Shown piece by piece: positions 25,166 to 34,389 of a stretch of 64,000 nt of DNA (positions are counted from its first letter, which is position 1; each line of letters begins with the position of its first letter). The DNA is from CAZGXI01 sp964529715. GTDB taxonomy: Bacteria > Chloroflexota > Anaerolineae > Aggregatilineales > Ch27. A model generated the notes under the pieces. It was not told the DNA's origin. It worked only from the letters and a program-made list of their open reading frames with translations, and searched no databases. The position numbers and the translations under genes are program-made. Location of the stretch: positions 1 to 64,000 of the forward strand of contig CAZGXI010000017.1 in assembly GCA_964529715.1 (NCBI GenBank), read 5' to 3'.

Positions 25166-26158
25166 CTATCTGCCCGATAAAGCGGCAGCGATCAGGCGGT
25201 ACACCAGCGCGCTGAACAGGGCCGCCAGCGGAATGGTCAACAGCCAGGCGGTCACGATCTGGCGGAAGACGCCCCAGCGCACCTTTTGAAAGCGTTCTGC
25301 GCTGCCCGCGCCCACGATGGCCGAACTGACCACCTGGGTCGTGCTCACCGGCCCGCCCAGCAGCGCCGCTCCCAGGATCACGCCCGCCGAGGCTGCCTGT
25401 GTCGCCAGGCCGTGAATTGGGCGGACCTTGTAGAACCGCCCGCCCAGCGTGCGGATCAGCCGCCAGCCGCCCACCAGCGTGCCCAGCGCGATGGCGCTCG
25501 CGCTGGCGGCCACCACCCACAGCGGCACGCTGAACTCCGGCAGCGCGCCCGTCACGACCAGGCCCAGCGCGATGATCCCCATCGTCTTTTGGGCATCGTT
25601 GGCCCCGTGCGAGAGCGCCAGCCAGGTGGAGGCGATCACCTGCCCGCGTCGAAACCACACATTGATGTGCGGCGTGGCGAACTGCCCCCAAAAGTACAGC
25701 AGCCGTACCATGCCGAACCCGGCCAGCAGCCCCAGCGGCGGCGACAGGAACAGCGCCAGCAGCGTCTTGCTCAGGCCGCCGGGCAGGATCGCGCCAGGAC
25801 CATGCCCGGCCCACACCGCCCCGATCAGGCCGCCGATCAGCGCGTGTGACGAACTGGACGGGATGCCGAAAAACCACGTCACTACGTTCCAGCCGATGGC
25901 TCCACACAGCGCCGCCAGCACGACCGGTAGCGTCATGGCCTGCGCCGCAACCACCTCGTGACCGATGGTCCGCGCGACAGCCACGCCGAACAGAAACGGC
26001 CCGGCCCCCTCGGCGGCGGCAGCCAGCAGCAGCGACGCGCGTGGCCCCAGCGCCCGCGACGAGATCACTGTCGCCACGACGTTCGCCGAATCGTGCAGGC
26101 CGTTCCAGAAGTCGAACAACAGGGCCAGCGCCACCAGGATCAGGATGTCCACTTGCAT
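25166..26158 (-). CDS. pit: PiT-family inorganic phosphate transporter
   Basis: Low-affinity phosphate permease of about 330 residues, multi-spanning. The two PiT signature halves are present: FDFWNGLHDSANVVATVISS near the N-terminus and ALSHGANDAQKTMGIIAL in the second half, each with the essential Asn-Asp or Asn pair. The start MQVDILILV at 26158 fits the family; GTGAGG is immediately before it, and an open frame continues 22 codons upstream. First gene of the PiT-DUF47 operon, divergent from the LacI gene. Confidence 0.92.
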   Translation of the reverse strand: MQVDILILVALALLFDFWNGLHDSANVVATVISSRALGPRASLLLAAAAEGAGPFLFGVAVARTIGHEVVAAQAMTLPVVLAALCGAIGWNVVTWFFGIPSSSSHALIGGLIGAVWAGHGPGAILPGGLSKTLLALFLSPPLGLLAGFGMVRLLYFWGQFATPHINVWFRRGQVIASTWLALSHGANDAQKTMGIIALGLVVTGALPEFSVPLWVVAASASAIALGTLVGGWRLIRTLGGRFYKVRPIHGLATQAASAGVILGAALLGGPVSTTQVVSSAIVGAGSAERFQKVRWGVFRQIVTAWLLTIPLAALFSALVYRLIAAALSGR

Positions 26159-26240
26159 CCTCACGAGTGTTTCCGACGCGCCATCGGAAGCGTCAGGGAT
26201 GAATATTATACTCCGAATGCCCAAATGTTAAAAGCAAGTT

Positions 26241-26428
26241 AAATGCTCGTGCATTTTTTAACGAGTGAGTGGGCCGGAATAAGCCGCTTGCTCCCAGACA
26301 GCGGGCACTCTTGACAGAATAAGCGGTTCAAGGGTAAGCTAAAATTAAGTTCTGGGATCGCTCCCAGAAAGTGGGCCGGCGCTTACCCTGGAACGCGCAC
26401 GGACCACTACCGCCTCACGTTCCAGGGT
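26241..26428. promoter_or_regulatory. Divergent PiT/LacI regulatory region with three dyads
   Basis: The 316-bp divergent spacer contains AAATGC-TCGT-GCATTT (26241-26256), TTCTGGGATCGCTCCCAGAA (26350-26369) and an 11-bp perfect inverted repeat ACCCTGGAACG/CGTTCCAGGGT with a 22-base spacer (26385-26395 and 26418-26428). GCTCCCAGACAGCGGGC (26290-26306) and GCTCCCAGAAAGTGGGC (26360-26376) are direct repeats. One or more may be operators of the adjacent LacI protein; none matches the classic central-CG 14-bp LacI box. Confidence 0.5.
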
Positions 26429-26474
26429 GCGGCGCGCCCGGAACACTTCTCCCCACACCGGGCTGCCTTAGAAA

Positions 26475-27512
26475 ATGGGTGTGAAACCGATGAAAATTGA
26501 GGAAGTTGCTCAAAAGGCAGGTGTTTCGCGCTCAACCGTCTCCCGCGTCCTGAACAACCACCGTTACGTCAAACCCGAAACGCGCGCCCGCGTGATGACC
26601 GTGATCGAGCAGGAAGGCTACAGCCCGCACCCCGCCGCGCGGATTCTTGCCCGCCAGCGCACACGGGTGATTGGCATCGTCATTCCCCACGCCTTCACCT
26701 CTGCGTTTGACGATCCCGACTATCTTTACTTTCCTACCCTGGTGCAGGGCATCACCACCGCAGCGCAGGAGCGTGATTACGCTGCCATGCTCTGGATCAC
26801 CCATTGCAGCGAGGACGAACAACACTACTACCAACGCATCCTGCAAAACCGCCTGATGGACGGCCTGATCCTGGCCTCGGTGGAGCACAACAACCCGCTC
26901 GCCATCAGCCTGTTGGAAAATGGCACTCCCTTCGTCTCGACCGAGCGCCCGCTGATGGCCGAGGAGCGCATCAGCTACGTCAGCATCGACAACCTCCAGG
27001 GCGGCAGAATCGCCACCGAGCACCTGATCAAGCTGGGGCGGCGGCGCATCGGCGCGGTGACGGGCCGCCTGTCCAGCCCCGACGGCCTGGATCGTCTGGA
27101 AGGCTACAAACTGGCGCTGCGCGACGCCAACATCCCCTTCGATCCCGACCTGGTGGCCGAGGCAGCCTTCAACCGCACATCCGGCTATCTGGCTGCCCGG
27201 ACGTTGCTCAGACGCAACGTGGACGCCATTTTTGCCGGCAACGACTCGTCTGCCCTGGGCGTGCTGGACGCGCTGCACGAGGCAGGCGCGCGTGTGCCGG
27301 AAGACGTGGCCGTGATCGGCTTCGACGACCTGCCGACGGCGGCCCAGGCCACGCCGCCGCTCACCACGATCCGCCAGCCCATCTTGCAGCGCGGGGTGCG
27401 CGCGCTGGCGCTGCTGGTCGATCTGTTGGAAGGACGGGCGCAAAGCCCGCGCCAGGTTTTGCTGCCGACGCAGTTGGTCATCCGCGAATCGTGCGGCGGC
27501 GGGCAGTTCTAG
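26475..27512 (+). CDS. LacI-family transcriptional regulator
   Basis: 345-residue sugar-responsive repressor. The HTH and hinge are canonical: KIEEVAQKAGVSRSTVSRVL, then VKPETRARV and AARILARQRTRVIGIVIP. The periplasmic-binding-like effector domain has VSIDNLQGGRIATEHLI and AVIGFDDLPTA, as in the sugar-binding members. Two starts are possible, 26475 and 26490 (MKIEEVA); neither has a strong RBS. The gene precedes the GH116 gene by 90 bases and is its likely regulator. Confidence 0.9.
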   Translation: MGVKPMKIEEVAQKAGVSRSTVSRVLNNHRYVKPETRARVMTVIEQEGYSPHPAARILARQRTRVIGIVIPHAFTSAFDDPDYLYFPTLVQGITTAAQERDYAAMLWITHCSEDEQHYYQRILQNRLMDGLILASVEHNNPLAISLLENGTPFVSTERPLMAEERISYVSIDNLQGGRIATEHLIKLGRRRIGAVTGRLSSPDGLDRLEGYKLALRDANIPFDPDLVAEAAFNRTSGYLAARTLLRRNVDAIFAGNDSSALGVLDALHEAGARVPEDVAVIGFDDLPTAAQATPPLTTIRQPILQRGVRALALLVDLLEGRAQSPRQVLLPTQLVIRESCGGGQF

Positions 27513-27540
27513 GTTCCAAAGCCGCGCCGAAGACATCTTC

Positions 27541-27566
27541 CGGCGGTAGGAGACCTCCTGCCGCCG
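27541..27566 (+). terminator. Strong hairpin between LacI and GH116 genes
   Basis: CGGCGGTAGGAG and CTCCTGCCGCCG pair over 12 bases with one G-T wobble and a 2-base loop. It lacks a following T-run, so it may slow or attenuate read-through into the GH116 gene rather than stop it. Confidence 0.5.
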
Positions 27567-27602
27567 TGTTACCCCTTCTTTAATTTTGCAGGAAAAACGA
27601 CC

Positions 27603-30014
27603 ATGAAACGTTCGCTTGTCTTCTTTTTGTTCCTTGTGCTGGCGCTCCACAGCGGCAGCGCCGGCGCTGCCCTGGAAAGTCCGCCCATGACCCAGACTGT
27701 GCTCCAGACTCAACCCCGCCTGTCTGATATTCCCGAAGCAGCCTGGGCGCGGCCTATTGGCCTGCCGCTAGAAAATCCGCCCCGCCCGCATGTGACCTAC
27801 CAGATGATCAACGACGGCCCCTACAACGGCGCGCCGCTGGGCGGCATAGGCGCCGGCAGCATCGGGCGCACCTACCGGGGCGACTTCGCGCGCTGGCACC
27901 TGGCCGTCGGTCGCCACTACTACCTGCCGCTGCCTGCCAACATGTTCAGCGTCTACATGCAGCAGGGCGACCGGCAGGTGGCCCAGGCCCTGTGGACGGG
28001 CGCGCCCAGCGGCGGTCAACTGAGCGCCTGGCAGTGGGACTACCCGGTCGGCGCGGGCACGTACTACGCCCTCTATCCGCGCTCCTGGTTCGTCTACGAT
28101 TGGGAACAGTTTCCGGTGGAACTGTCGGTTGAGCAGTTCTCGCCGATCATCCCGCACAACTATCAAGAGAGCAGCTATCCGGTGGCCCTGTTCACCTGGA
28201 CCGCCCACAACCCCACCGACCAACCCGTGACCGTCGGCATCATGTTCACGTGGGAGAACGTGATGGTCCGCAGCCGCCAGGGCGGGCAGACTCACCAGGC
28301 AGTGACCGAGGAGATCGAGGGCGGCCTGATGCGCGGCGTGCTGCTGCGCAACACCAGCATCCCTGCCGGGCACGAGTTTGGCGGCACGATGGCGCTGGCT
28401 GCCCTGGAAACGCCCGGCGTGTCGGTCAGCTTCCGCTCGCGCTTCCTGGCGACCGGCGACGGCGCGGACATCTGGGGCGATTTTGCCGCCGACGGCGCGC
28501 TGGAGAACGTAGACGACCCCACCCTCTCCGAAGCCAACGAAATCCTCGGCGCGGGCGTGGCCGTGACCTTCACGCTGGAGCCGGGGCAGACGCTCGACGT
28601 GCCGTTTTCGCTGGCGTGGGACCTGCCGGTGATGACCTTCGGCGCGGGCGAAAGCTGGTACAAACGCTATACCGCCTTCTACGGGCGCGAAGGCACCCAT
28701 GCCTGGGAGATCGCGCGCGACGGCCTGATCCACCGCGACGACTGGCGGCAGCAGATCGTGGACTGGCAGACCCCCATCCTGGACGACCCGGACCGCCCCA
28801 CCTGGTATAAGACGGCGCTCTTTAACGAGCTGTACTTCCTGGCCGACGGCGGAACGGCCTGGGAGCATGGACAGGTCGGCGAACCTGACCCCGGCCCGGA
28901 CTACCTGGGCGGCTTCCTGTACATGGAGTGCTTCGACTATCCCTTCTATGGCACGTTCGATGTGGACTTTTACGCTTCGTTTGCTTTGCTGGAACTGTTT
29001 CCCGAACTGGAACGGCGCGTGATCAGCGATTACGCGGCGACGGTCCCGCTGCAAGACCCTCGCCCGCAGCAGATTCAGGCCAGCGGGGAGATCGCCCCGC
29101 GCAAGCTGGCAGGCGCGGTCCCGCACGACCTGGGCGGCCCCGCCGAGTCGCCCTGGCTGTCGCCCAACCTGTACGCCTACCAGGACGTCAACCGCTGGAA
29201 GGACCTCAACGCCAAGTTCGTGCTGCGCCTCTATCGAGACGTTGTGCTGCTGGACGACCCGTCGCTGGCGGTGGAGCACTGGGACGAAATCCAGATGGCG
29301 ATGGCCTACCTCAACGCGATGGACCGCGACGGCGACGGCATCCCCGAAAACGAGGGCATTCCCGACCAGACTTACGACACCTGGCCCGCGACGGGCGTCA
29401 GTGCCTACAGCGGCAGCCTGTGGTTGGGCGCGCTGGCCGCCAGCCGCGAGATGGCCCGTCTGGTGGGCGACGCGGAAGCCGAAGCCGCTTATGCCGCACA
29501 ACTGGCCCGCGCGGTGTCCGTCTACGAAGATACGCTGTGGAACGGCGCGTACTACGACTACGACGCCAGCGATGGTTATCAGCACGACAGCATCATGGCC
29601 GACCAGATGGCCGGGCAGTGGTACGCCGACTTCGTGGGGATCGATCTGCTGGACGCGGCGCGCGTCGCAACGGCGCTGCGCACGATCTACGCCTACAACG
29701 TGCTTCAGTTCGGCGATGGCGACATGGGCGCGGTGAACGGGATGCGTCCCGACGGGCGGGTGGATCAGTCTGACGTGCAGAGCCTGGAAATGTGGCCTGG
29801 CACCACCTACGGCCTGGCGTCCTTCATGCTGATGCGCGGCCTGGACGAGCAGGCCTGGGCGACCGCGCACGGCGTCTACCGCCTGACCTATGAGACGACC
29901 GGCATGTGGTTCCGCACGCCGGAAGCCTACAGCGAGTTCGGCTACCGTGCCAGCCTGTACCAGCGCCCGCTGGCGATCTGGGCCATCGAGACGGCGCTGC
30001 GCCTGCGGGAGTAG
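27603..30014 (+). CDS. Secreted GH116 beta-glycosidase (GBA2 type)
   Basis: Exported family GH116 enzyme of 803 residues. The signal peptide is LVFFLFLVLALHSGSAGA. The N-terminal beta-sandwich (APLGGIGAGSIGRTYRGDFA) and the C-terminal alpha/alpha barrel are both present. The nucleophile is Glu442 in FLYMECFDYPF and the acid/base Asp592 in QTYDTWPATG, the pair and spacing of characterised bacterial GH116 glucosidases. The family splits glucosyl- or xylosyl-beta linkages; whether it acts on plant glycans or a glycolipid is not shown. A LacI regulator lies just upstream, which points to sugar-induced expression. Confidence 0.92.
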   Translation: MKRSLVFFLFLVLALHSGSAGAALESPPMTQTVLQTQPRLSDIPEAAWARPIGLPLENPPRPHVTYQMINDGPYNGAPLGGIGAGSIGRTYRGDFARWHLAVGRHYYLPLPANMFSVYMQQGDRQVAQALWTGAPSGGQLSAWQWDYPVGAGTYYALYPRSWFVYDWEQFPVELSVEQFSPIIPHNYQESSYPVALFTWTAHNPTDQPVTVGIMFTWENVMVRSRQGGQTHQAVTEEIEGGLMRGVLLRNTSIPAGHEFGGTMALAALETPGVSVSFRSRFLATGDGADIWGDFAADGALENVDDPTLSEANEILGAGVAVTFTLEPGQTLDVPFSLAWDLPVMTFGAGESWYKRYTAFYGREGTHAWEIARDGLIHRDDWRQQIVDWQTPILDDPDRPTWYKTALFNELYFLADGGTAWEHGQVGEPDPGPDYLGGFLYMECFDYPFYGTFDVDFYASFALLELFPELERRVISDYAATVPLQDPRPQQIQASGEIAPRKLAGAVPHDLGGPAESPWLSPNLYAYQDVNRWKDLNAKFVLRLYRDVVLLDDPSLAVEHWDEIQMAMAYLNAMDRDGDGIPENEGIPDQTYDTWPATGVSAYSGSLWLGALAASREMARLVGDAEAEAAYAAQLARAVSVYEDTLWNGAYYDYDASDGYQHDSIMADQMAGQWYADFVGIDLLDAARVATALRTIYAYNVLQFGDGDMGAVNGMRPDGRVDQSDVQSLEMWPGTTYGLASFMLMRGLDEQAWATAHGVYRLTYETTGMWFRTPEAYSEFGYRASLYQRPLAIWAIETALRLRE

Positions 30015-30106
30015 CCCGCCCGGCATTGATGGACTTTAAAAACGGAGCGGATAACAAACAGCCAATCGCAGAATTTTGGGGTTCACGTCCGGCGGCGAGA
30101 CGGCGC

Positions 30107-30141
30107 AAAAAAGCCCTCCGGGGTCAAATCCGAAGGGCTTT
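30107..30141 (-). terminator. Bidirectional intrinsic terminator
   Basis: AAAGCCCTCCG and CCGAAGGGCTTT form the stem. On the minus strand it is followed by CTTTTTTG, giving a standard terminator for the large gene ending at 30211. On the plus strand the T-run is short, so termination of the GH116 transcript there would be weaker. Confidence 0.75.
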
Positions 30142-30210
30142 CTGGTGATTCGGCCCCGGCATACCTGCCGGGGCACGTTGAGCGGTTACAGGGCGAAGTC
30201 CCCGCCGGGA

Positions 30211-33200
30211 TCATTGGCCGGACGGCGGCTCTGCCGGGCAGGACCCGGTGTGAGTTGGGACGAGCAGATACCCGGCATTCCGAATATCCTCGATCTGCTG
30301 CGGCGTGAGGTAGCCCTCGTAGTGCCAGCGATCCACGTACCACTTGCACCACTCGACATAGATCACGTCGTCGCAGGCGTCGTCGATGCCGTCGTAGTCG
30401 GAGTCGCCGATGTTAGGCAGCGGGCAGGTATCCACGTCGTCGCAGATGCCGTCGGCGTCCGCGTCCGCGCAGACCTCACACACGTCGCCCACACCGTCAC
30501 TGTCCGTGTCGGCCTGATCGGTATTGGGGGTCTGCGGGCAGTTGTCACAGACGTCGCCCCTGCCGTCCTGATCGGCGTCGGCCTGATCGGGGTTGGGGGT
30601 CTGCCAGCAATTGTCGTCCTCGTCGCAGATGCCGTCCGCGTCCGCGTCGGAGCAGGCCATCTCACAGACGTCGCCCACGCCGTTGTGATCGGCGTCAGCC
30701 TGATCGGGGTTGGGCACGTCGATGCAGTTGTCGCACAGGTTGCCCACACCGTCCTGATCGGCGTCGGCCTGGTTCGGGTTGAAGACCTGCCAGCAGTTGT
30801 CCACATCGTCGCAGATGCCGTCCGCGTCGGCGTCCGGGCAGGTCTCACAGACGTCGCCCACACCGTCGTGGTCCGTGTCGGCCTGATCGGTATTGGGGGT
30901 CTGTGGGCAGTTGTCACAGACGTCGCCGTGTCCATCCTGATCGGCGTCGGCCTGATCGGGGTTGGGGGTCTGCGGGCAGTTGTCACAGACGTCGCCGTGT
31001 CCATCCTGATCGGCGTCGGCCTGATCGGGGTTGGGGACCAGCGGGCAGTTATCCACCGTGTCGCACACGCCGTCCAGGTCGCTGTCCAGACATAGCGGGC
31101 AGAAGTCCTGGCCCACCAGCCGCCCTGCCAGCAGGCGGTCGCCGTAACGCTGCCCATCCTTCGACATCAGCACCGGGCCGTAGAACAGGTCTACCTGCGC
31201 CGCGCAGTCGGGCAGCGGCAGAGTGAAGCTGATCCACTCATCTGGCCCGATCACATCCGTTGCCCAGGAGAAAATTTCCTGGTGGTCGATCACATCGTCG
31301 AAGCGGCGGTAGGAAGCCATGCCCACGTCGTAGGTGCAGTGCGTGGAGGCATTGTAGATTCTGCCGGTTGCCGTGCGCCCGTCGGCGCTGACGCTCAGGT
31401 AGCCGGCCATGTCGTGCATCGGATTGCACGGCTTGACGATGGTCGTCTCGGCACTGGCAGTGTTGTCCGCCGGGTCGAGATCGGGCGTGCGCGAGGCGAC
31501 GGTAGCCGTGTTGACCACTACGCCCTCGATCTTGGCCTGCACCACGACCTGGATCGTGACGCTGGCCTGGTTCGCCAGATCACCCAGGGCGCAGGTGATG
31601 ACGCCGCTCGTGTGTGTGCAGGTGGCGCCGTTCACGTTCACGAACAGCACACCCTGTGGCAGTGTGTCCGTCAGGGTGACGGCGGTCGCGGCCTGTGGGC
31701 CGTTGTTGGTGACGGTGATCGTGTAGGCGATCTCCTCATCGTACAGGACGTCCGCCGGGCCGGTCTTGCTCACGGCCAGGTCGGCGCCGCAAGGCGCGAA
31801 CGGGCCGGGGTTGGAGAACTGTTGGTTGGCGACGTTAACGAAGGTGTTGGCGCAGGCGTTTAGTTCAAACGTCGTGGCGCGATTCTCCACGCCGACCGGG
31901 CTGTCGCTGAACGTGTTGGCTGTGATGCTCGCCGTTGCCGGGGCGACCTCGGTGTCGCCGAACAACATGGCGCGCGCGGCGCAGCTATTCAGCGTGTTGT
32001 TGGTCACGGCGAGGTTAGCGACGCCGTTGACGTTCAGGCAGGTCGAAGCGCCGGAGACGGCGTTCCCGGCGATGTTCACCGTCCCGTTGACGTAGTAAAC
32101 GCCGATGCCGGTGGCCGGGTAGGCCGCGCTCCAGCCGGAGACGGTGATGTTGTTATTCTCGATGATCACGTTGCCCAGCGGCGTGTCGGCATACGACCAG
32201 ACCAGCAGCCGCCCACGCGCGCCCGTGACCACATTGCCGCTGATGGCGACGTTCGCCCAACGGAAGGCTTCCAGGGCGTTGATGTGGCGCACGTCCTGGA
32301 ATACGTTGCCGGTCGCGGAGAAGCCGCTGCCGGTCCCGTTTTGCGCTTCCATGAAGACCAGCGAGTAGTTCGAGGTGTATCCGCCGCCCAGGTCGGCGGG
32401 TTCGCTGTTGGCGAAGTTGACGAAGGTGTTGCCGCTCAGGGTGAAGCCGGTCCACCCCTGGTTGGCGAAGATCGCGCCGCGATCTGCGGCATTCTCGCCG
32501 TCGAAGACGGCATTCAGGAAGGCCAGGCGCGCGTAGCTGCCGGGGCCATCGATGCTGACGGTGAAGTTGCCATAACCCGCTGCGTCGCCCCGGAAGGTCA
32601 GGGCGTCGAAGGTCAGGCCATCGAAGGTCGCGCCGGTCAGCGACAGGCCGTTGAGGATGGTGTTGGCGCGATTACCCGCGCCCGTCACGGTCAGGTCCGG
32701 CGAGTCGCCGTAGGTGCGGTTCCAGGTTTCGCCCGGCCAGTTCCCCTCGCTGACGAGCACCGTCTGGCCTGGGCCATCGGAGGCGAAGGCCGCCGCCTCG
32801 ATGGTGCAGTAGCGCATGGTGTGGCCGTCGGCGCTGGTAGTGGCATAGCGGGTGTTGGCGACGAACGGGCAGGCGTCGATGGCGTCGGCGTTGCCGTCGT
32901 TGTCGTCATCCGAATCACACACATCGCCCTGGCCATCCAGGTCGTTGTCGGCCTGATCGGGGTTGGGCGTGTTGATGCAGTTGTCGGTCGCGTTGGGCAC
33001 GCCGTCGCCGTCAGCGTCGAGGCTGACGAGCACGGTGATCGTCACCGTGCCGACGGCGTAGTTAAACTGGCCGTCGGTGATGGTATAGGTGAAGCTGTCG
33101 CTGTTCGGATCGCCGGGGGCAGGCCAACCCGCCGCCGGGGTGTAGGTGATGGTGTTGTCGGCGTTGAGCACTGCCGTGCCGTGCGCCGGGCTGCCGACGG

Positions 33201-33399
33201 CGGTGATCGAGAGGGGATCGCCCTCCGGGTCGGAGTCGTTCGCCAGCACGGCGATGGTCACAGACTGGCCCGCCTGAACCTCTGCGCTGTCGGGAGCGGC
33301 GTAAGGCGCGGCGTTGAACTGCGCCCATGCAGAAGTCGCTCCCGCGAAAAGGGTGAGAATGAGGACAAGAGTGACACTCCAACCAAGTCGTCTATGCAT
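30211..33399 (-). CDS. Large secreted protein with cadherin-like, beta-helix, DUF11 and TSP3 repeats
   Basis: A 1062-residue exported surface protein. Order: signal peptide (LVLILTLFAGATSAWA); Big_9/cadherin-like domain with VLANDSDPEGDPLSI; one block of TSP3-type Asp repeats (DADGDGVPNATDNC); a right-handed parallel beta-helix rich in N-turns (about 200-520); a DUF11 domain (ADLAVSKTGPADVLYDEEIA to NTASAETTIV); then eight or so 23-residue calcium repeats (PNPDQADADQDGHGDVCDNC); and a Cys-containing C-terminal cap. There is no LPXTG motif or anchor. It probably binds calcium and glycans or a surface; no enzymatic residues are identifiable. AAAGGAG precedes the ATG at 33399, which is preceded by an in-frame GTG. 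Confidence 0.88.
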   Translation of the reverse strand: MHRRLGWSVTLVLILTLFAGATSAWAQFNAAPYAAPDSAEVQAGQSVTIAVLANDSDPEGDPLSITAVGSPAHGTAVLNADNTITYTPAAGWPAPGDPNSDSFTYTITDGQFNYAVGTVTITVLVSLDADGDGVPNATDNCINTPNPDQADNDLDGQGDVCDSDDDNDGNADAIDACPFVANTRYATTSADGHTMRYCTIEAAAFASDGPGQTVLVSEGNWPGETWNRTYGDSPDLTVTGAGNRANTILNGLSLTGATFDGLTFDALTFRGDAAGYGNFTVSIDGPGSYARLAFLNAVFDGENAADRGAIFANQGWTGFTLSGNTFVNFANSEPADLGGGYTSNYSLVFMEAQNGTGSGFSATGNVFQDVRHINALEAFRWANVAISGNVVTGARGRLLVWSYADTPLGNVIIENNNITVSGWSAAYPATGIGVYYVNGTVNIAGNAVSGASTCLNVNGVANLAVTNNTLNSCAARAMLFGDTEVAPATASITANTFSDSPVGVENRATTFELNACANTFVNVANQQFSNPGPFAPCGADLAVSKTGPADVLYDEEIAYTITVTNNGPQAATAVTLTDTLPQGVLFVNVNGATCTHTSGVITCALGDLANQASVTIQVVVQAKIEGVVVNTATVASRTPDLDPADNTASAETTIVKPCNPMHDMAGYLSVSADGRTATGRIYNASTHCTYDVGMASYRRFDDVIDHQEIFSWATDVIGPDEWISFTLPLPDCAAQVDLFYGPVLMSKDGQRYGDRLLAGRLVGQDFCPLCLDSDLDGVCDTVDNCPLVPNPDQADADQDGHGDVCDNCPQTPNPDQADADQDGHGDVCDNCPQTPNTDQADTDHDGVGDVCETCPDADADGICDDVDNCWQVFNPNQADADQDGVGNLCDNCIDVPNPDQADADHNGVGDVCEMACSDADADGICDEDDNCWQTPNPDQADADQDGRGDVCDNCPQTPNTDQADTDSDGVGDVCEVCADADADGICDDVDTCPLPNIGDSDYDGIDDACDDVIYVEWCKWYVDRWHYEGYLTPQQIEDIRNAGYLLVPTHTGSCPAEPPSGQ

Positions 33400-33857
33400 C
33401 ACTCCTTTAGCTCCTTTTAGTTAGTGTAGTAGAAAATACCTGTTCAGAAAGTGCGTTTTTTCCGACACTGGGTTCAAAACGGCGACACTCCGGGCAAGCA
33501 GGGATGTCGGGTAGGATGAGGGCGACAGAGAAGGAATAGAGGCAGCCGGAGAGTCCTGGCGCTGGAATCAAAATAATGCCGGATGACGTGTCGTCCTGGT
33601 TGCGCCCCCCTTTCAATTGGTCGCGTCGGTATTTGTGCACATTGCACAATAACCACCGGCGACATGGCAGAATTGTGAATATACTCACTTATTATTTACG
33701 CATCAGGGCCTTGCGTGGGGCTTACATCTCGCGTGGGAAACCTTGCTGCCACCTATCAATGTGGGCGGGGGTGTTTCTTTAGGCCTGCGTCGAGGAGCAG
33801 GAGGGCGGGCTGGCAGGCTGTCTTGTTTCCCTGCCGACCCGCGCCATGCGCCTGTCG
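33400..33857. other. Intergenic stretch without recognisable genes
   Basis: 458 bases, visibly more AT-rich near 33660-33720 (TATTCACTTATTATTTACGC region). Short open frames here have no RBS or recognisable product. It should hold the promoter of the large secreted protein on the minus strand; no confident boxes were found. Confidence 0.6.
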
Positions 33858-34250
33858 CTATCCGTGCGCGTCTACCTTTTCGGGCAGAATCTTGTAGATG
33901 CGCCGGACCTGGCCGGGCTGAAAGCTGAAGTCCTGCCCCCGATACTTGTGCGAGAGCTTGTTGATGTGCGCGTCGCCGCCGGCTTCGGTGATCTCCACCA
34001 CGTGCCCGCGCACGGCCAGGTAGCGATAAGGATTATCCGGGTCGGAGATTTCGACGGCGACCTGCGGACGCCGCTGCATGTTACGATCCTTGACGCGCCC
34101 TTTGGCCGAGTTGACCAGGATGTACTGCCCGTCGTAATCGACCCACACAGGCGTGACCTGCGGTGAGCCGTCCGGCATTACCGTCGCCAGGTGGGCAAAC
34201 GCCTTCTTTTGAAACAGATCCAAAAAGCTGTCGGGAATTGTCGCTGTCAT
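33858..34250 (-). CDS. PPOX-class flavin/F420-binding split-barrel protein
   Basis: 130-residue member of the pyridoxamine-5'-phosphate-oxidase-like superfamily. The pattern FAHLATVMPDGSPQVTPVWV, NSAKGRVKDRNMQRRPQVAV and YLAVRGHVVEIT is that of the F420-dependent PPOX group, where the Lys-Arg pair binds the cofactor phosphate. It would reduce or oxidise a small substrate with F420 or FMN. No F420 biosynthesis genes lie nearby, so the cofactor is inferred from family only. Confidence 0.85.
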   Translation of the reverse strand: MTATIPDSFLDLFQKKAFAHLATVMPDGSPQVTPVWVDYDGQYILVNSAKGRVKDRNMQRRPQVAVEISDPDNPYRYLAVRGHVVEITEAGGDAHINKLSHKYRGQDFSFQPGQVRRIYKILPEKVDAHG

Positions 34251-34365
34251 AAGAATTGGCGCAGGAGACTGCCGCCTTTACGCCATGATCGCAGCGTTTA
34301 TACGGCAGAGGAATGCACCTTACTCCTTTCTGGTCTACCAAGTGGATATGTGGTGTCCTGTACAT

Positions 34366-34389
34366 GCGGCGGCTTCAAGCCGCCGCTAC
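34366..34389. repeat. GCGGCGGCTTCAAGCCGCCGC palindrome
   Basis: A 21-bp perfect hairpin reaching the stop codon of the homoserine dehydrogenase gene; its minus-strand form is GTAGCGGCGGCTTGAAGCCG and so shares the GTAG start with the repeat at 60185-60212. Likely a 3' end hairpin. Confidence 0.7.

Noticed and set aside
24486..25907. Long form of the DUF47 frame (473 codons)
   Set aside because: The upstream 255 codons overlap the PiT gene in another frame and are low-complexity; DUF47 homology and length begin at 25142.
27768..30026. 752-codon open frame antisense to the GH116 gene
   Set aside because: Long antisense frames are expected from the GC-rich codon use; composition is low-complexity (His, Val, Arg, Gly) and the sense frame has catalytic residues.
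33407..33688. 93-codon open frame on the minus strand
   Set aside because: No RBS, no recognisable product, Cys/Arg/Ser-rich composition, and it lies where the upstream region of the large secreted gene is expected.
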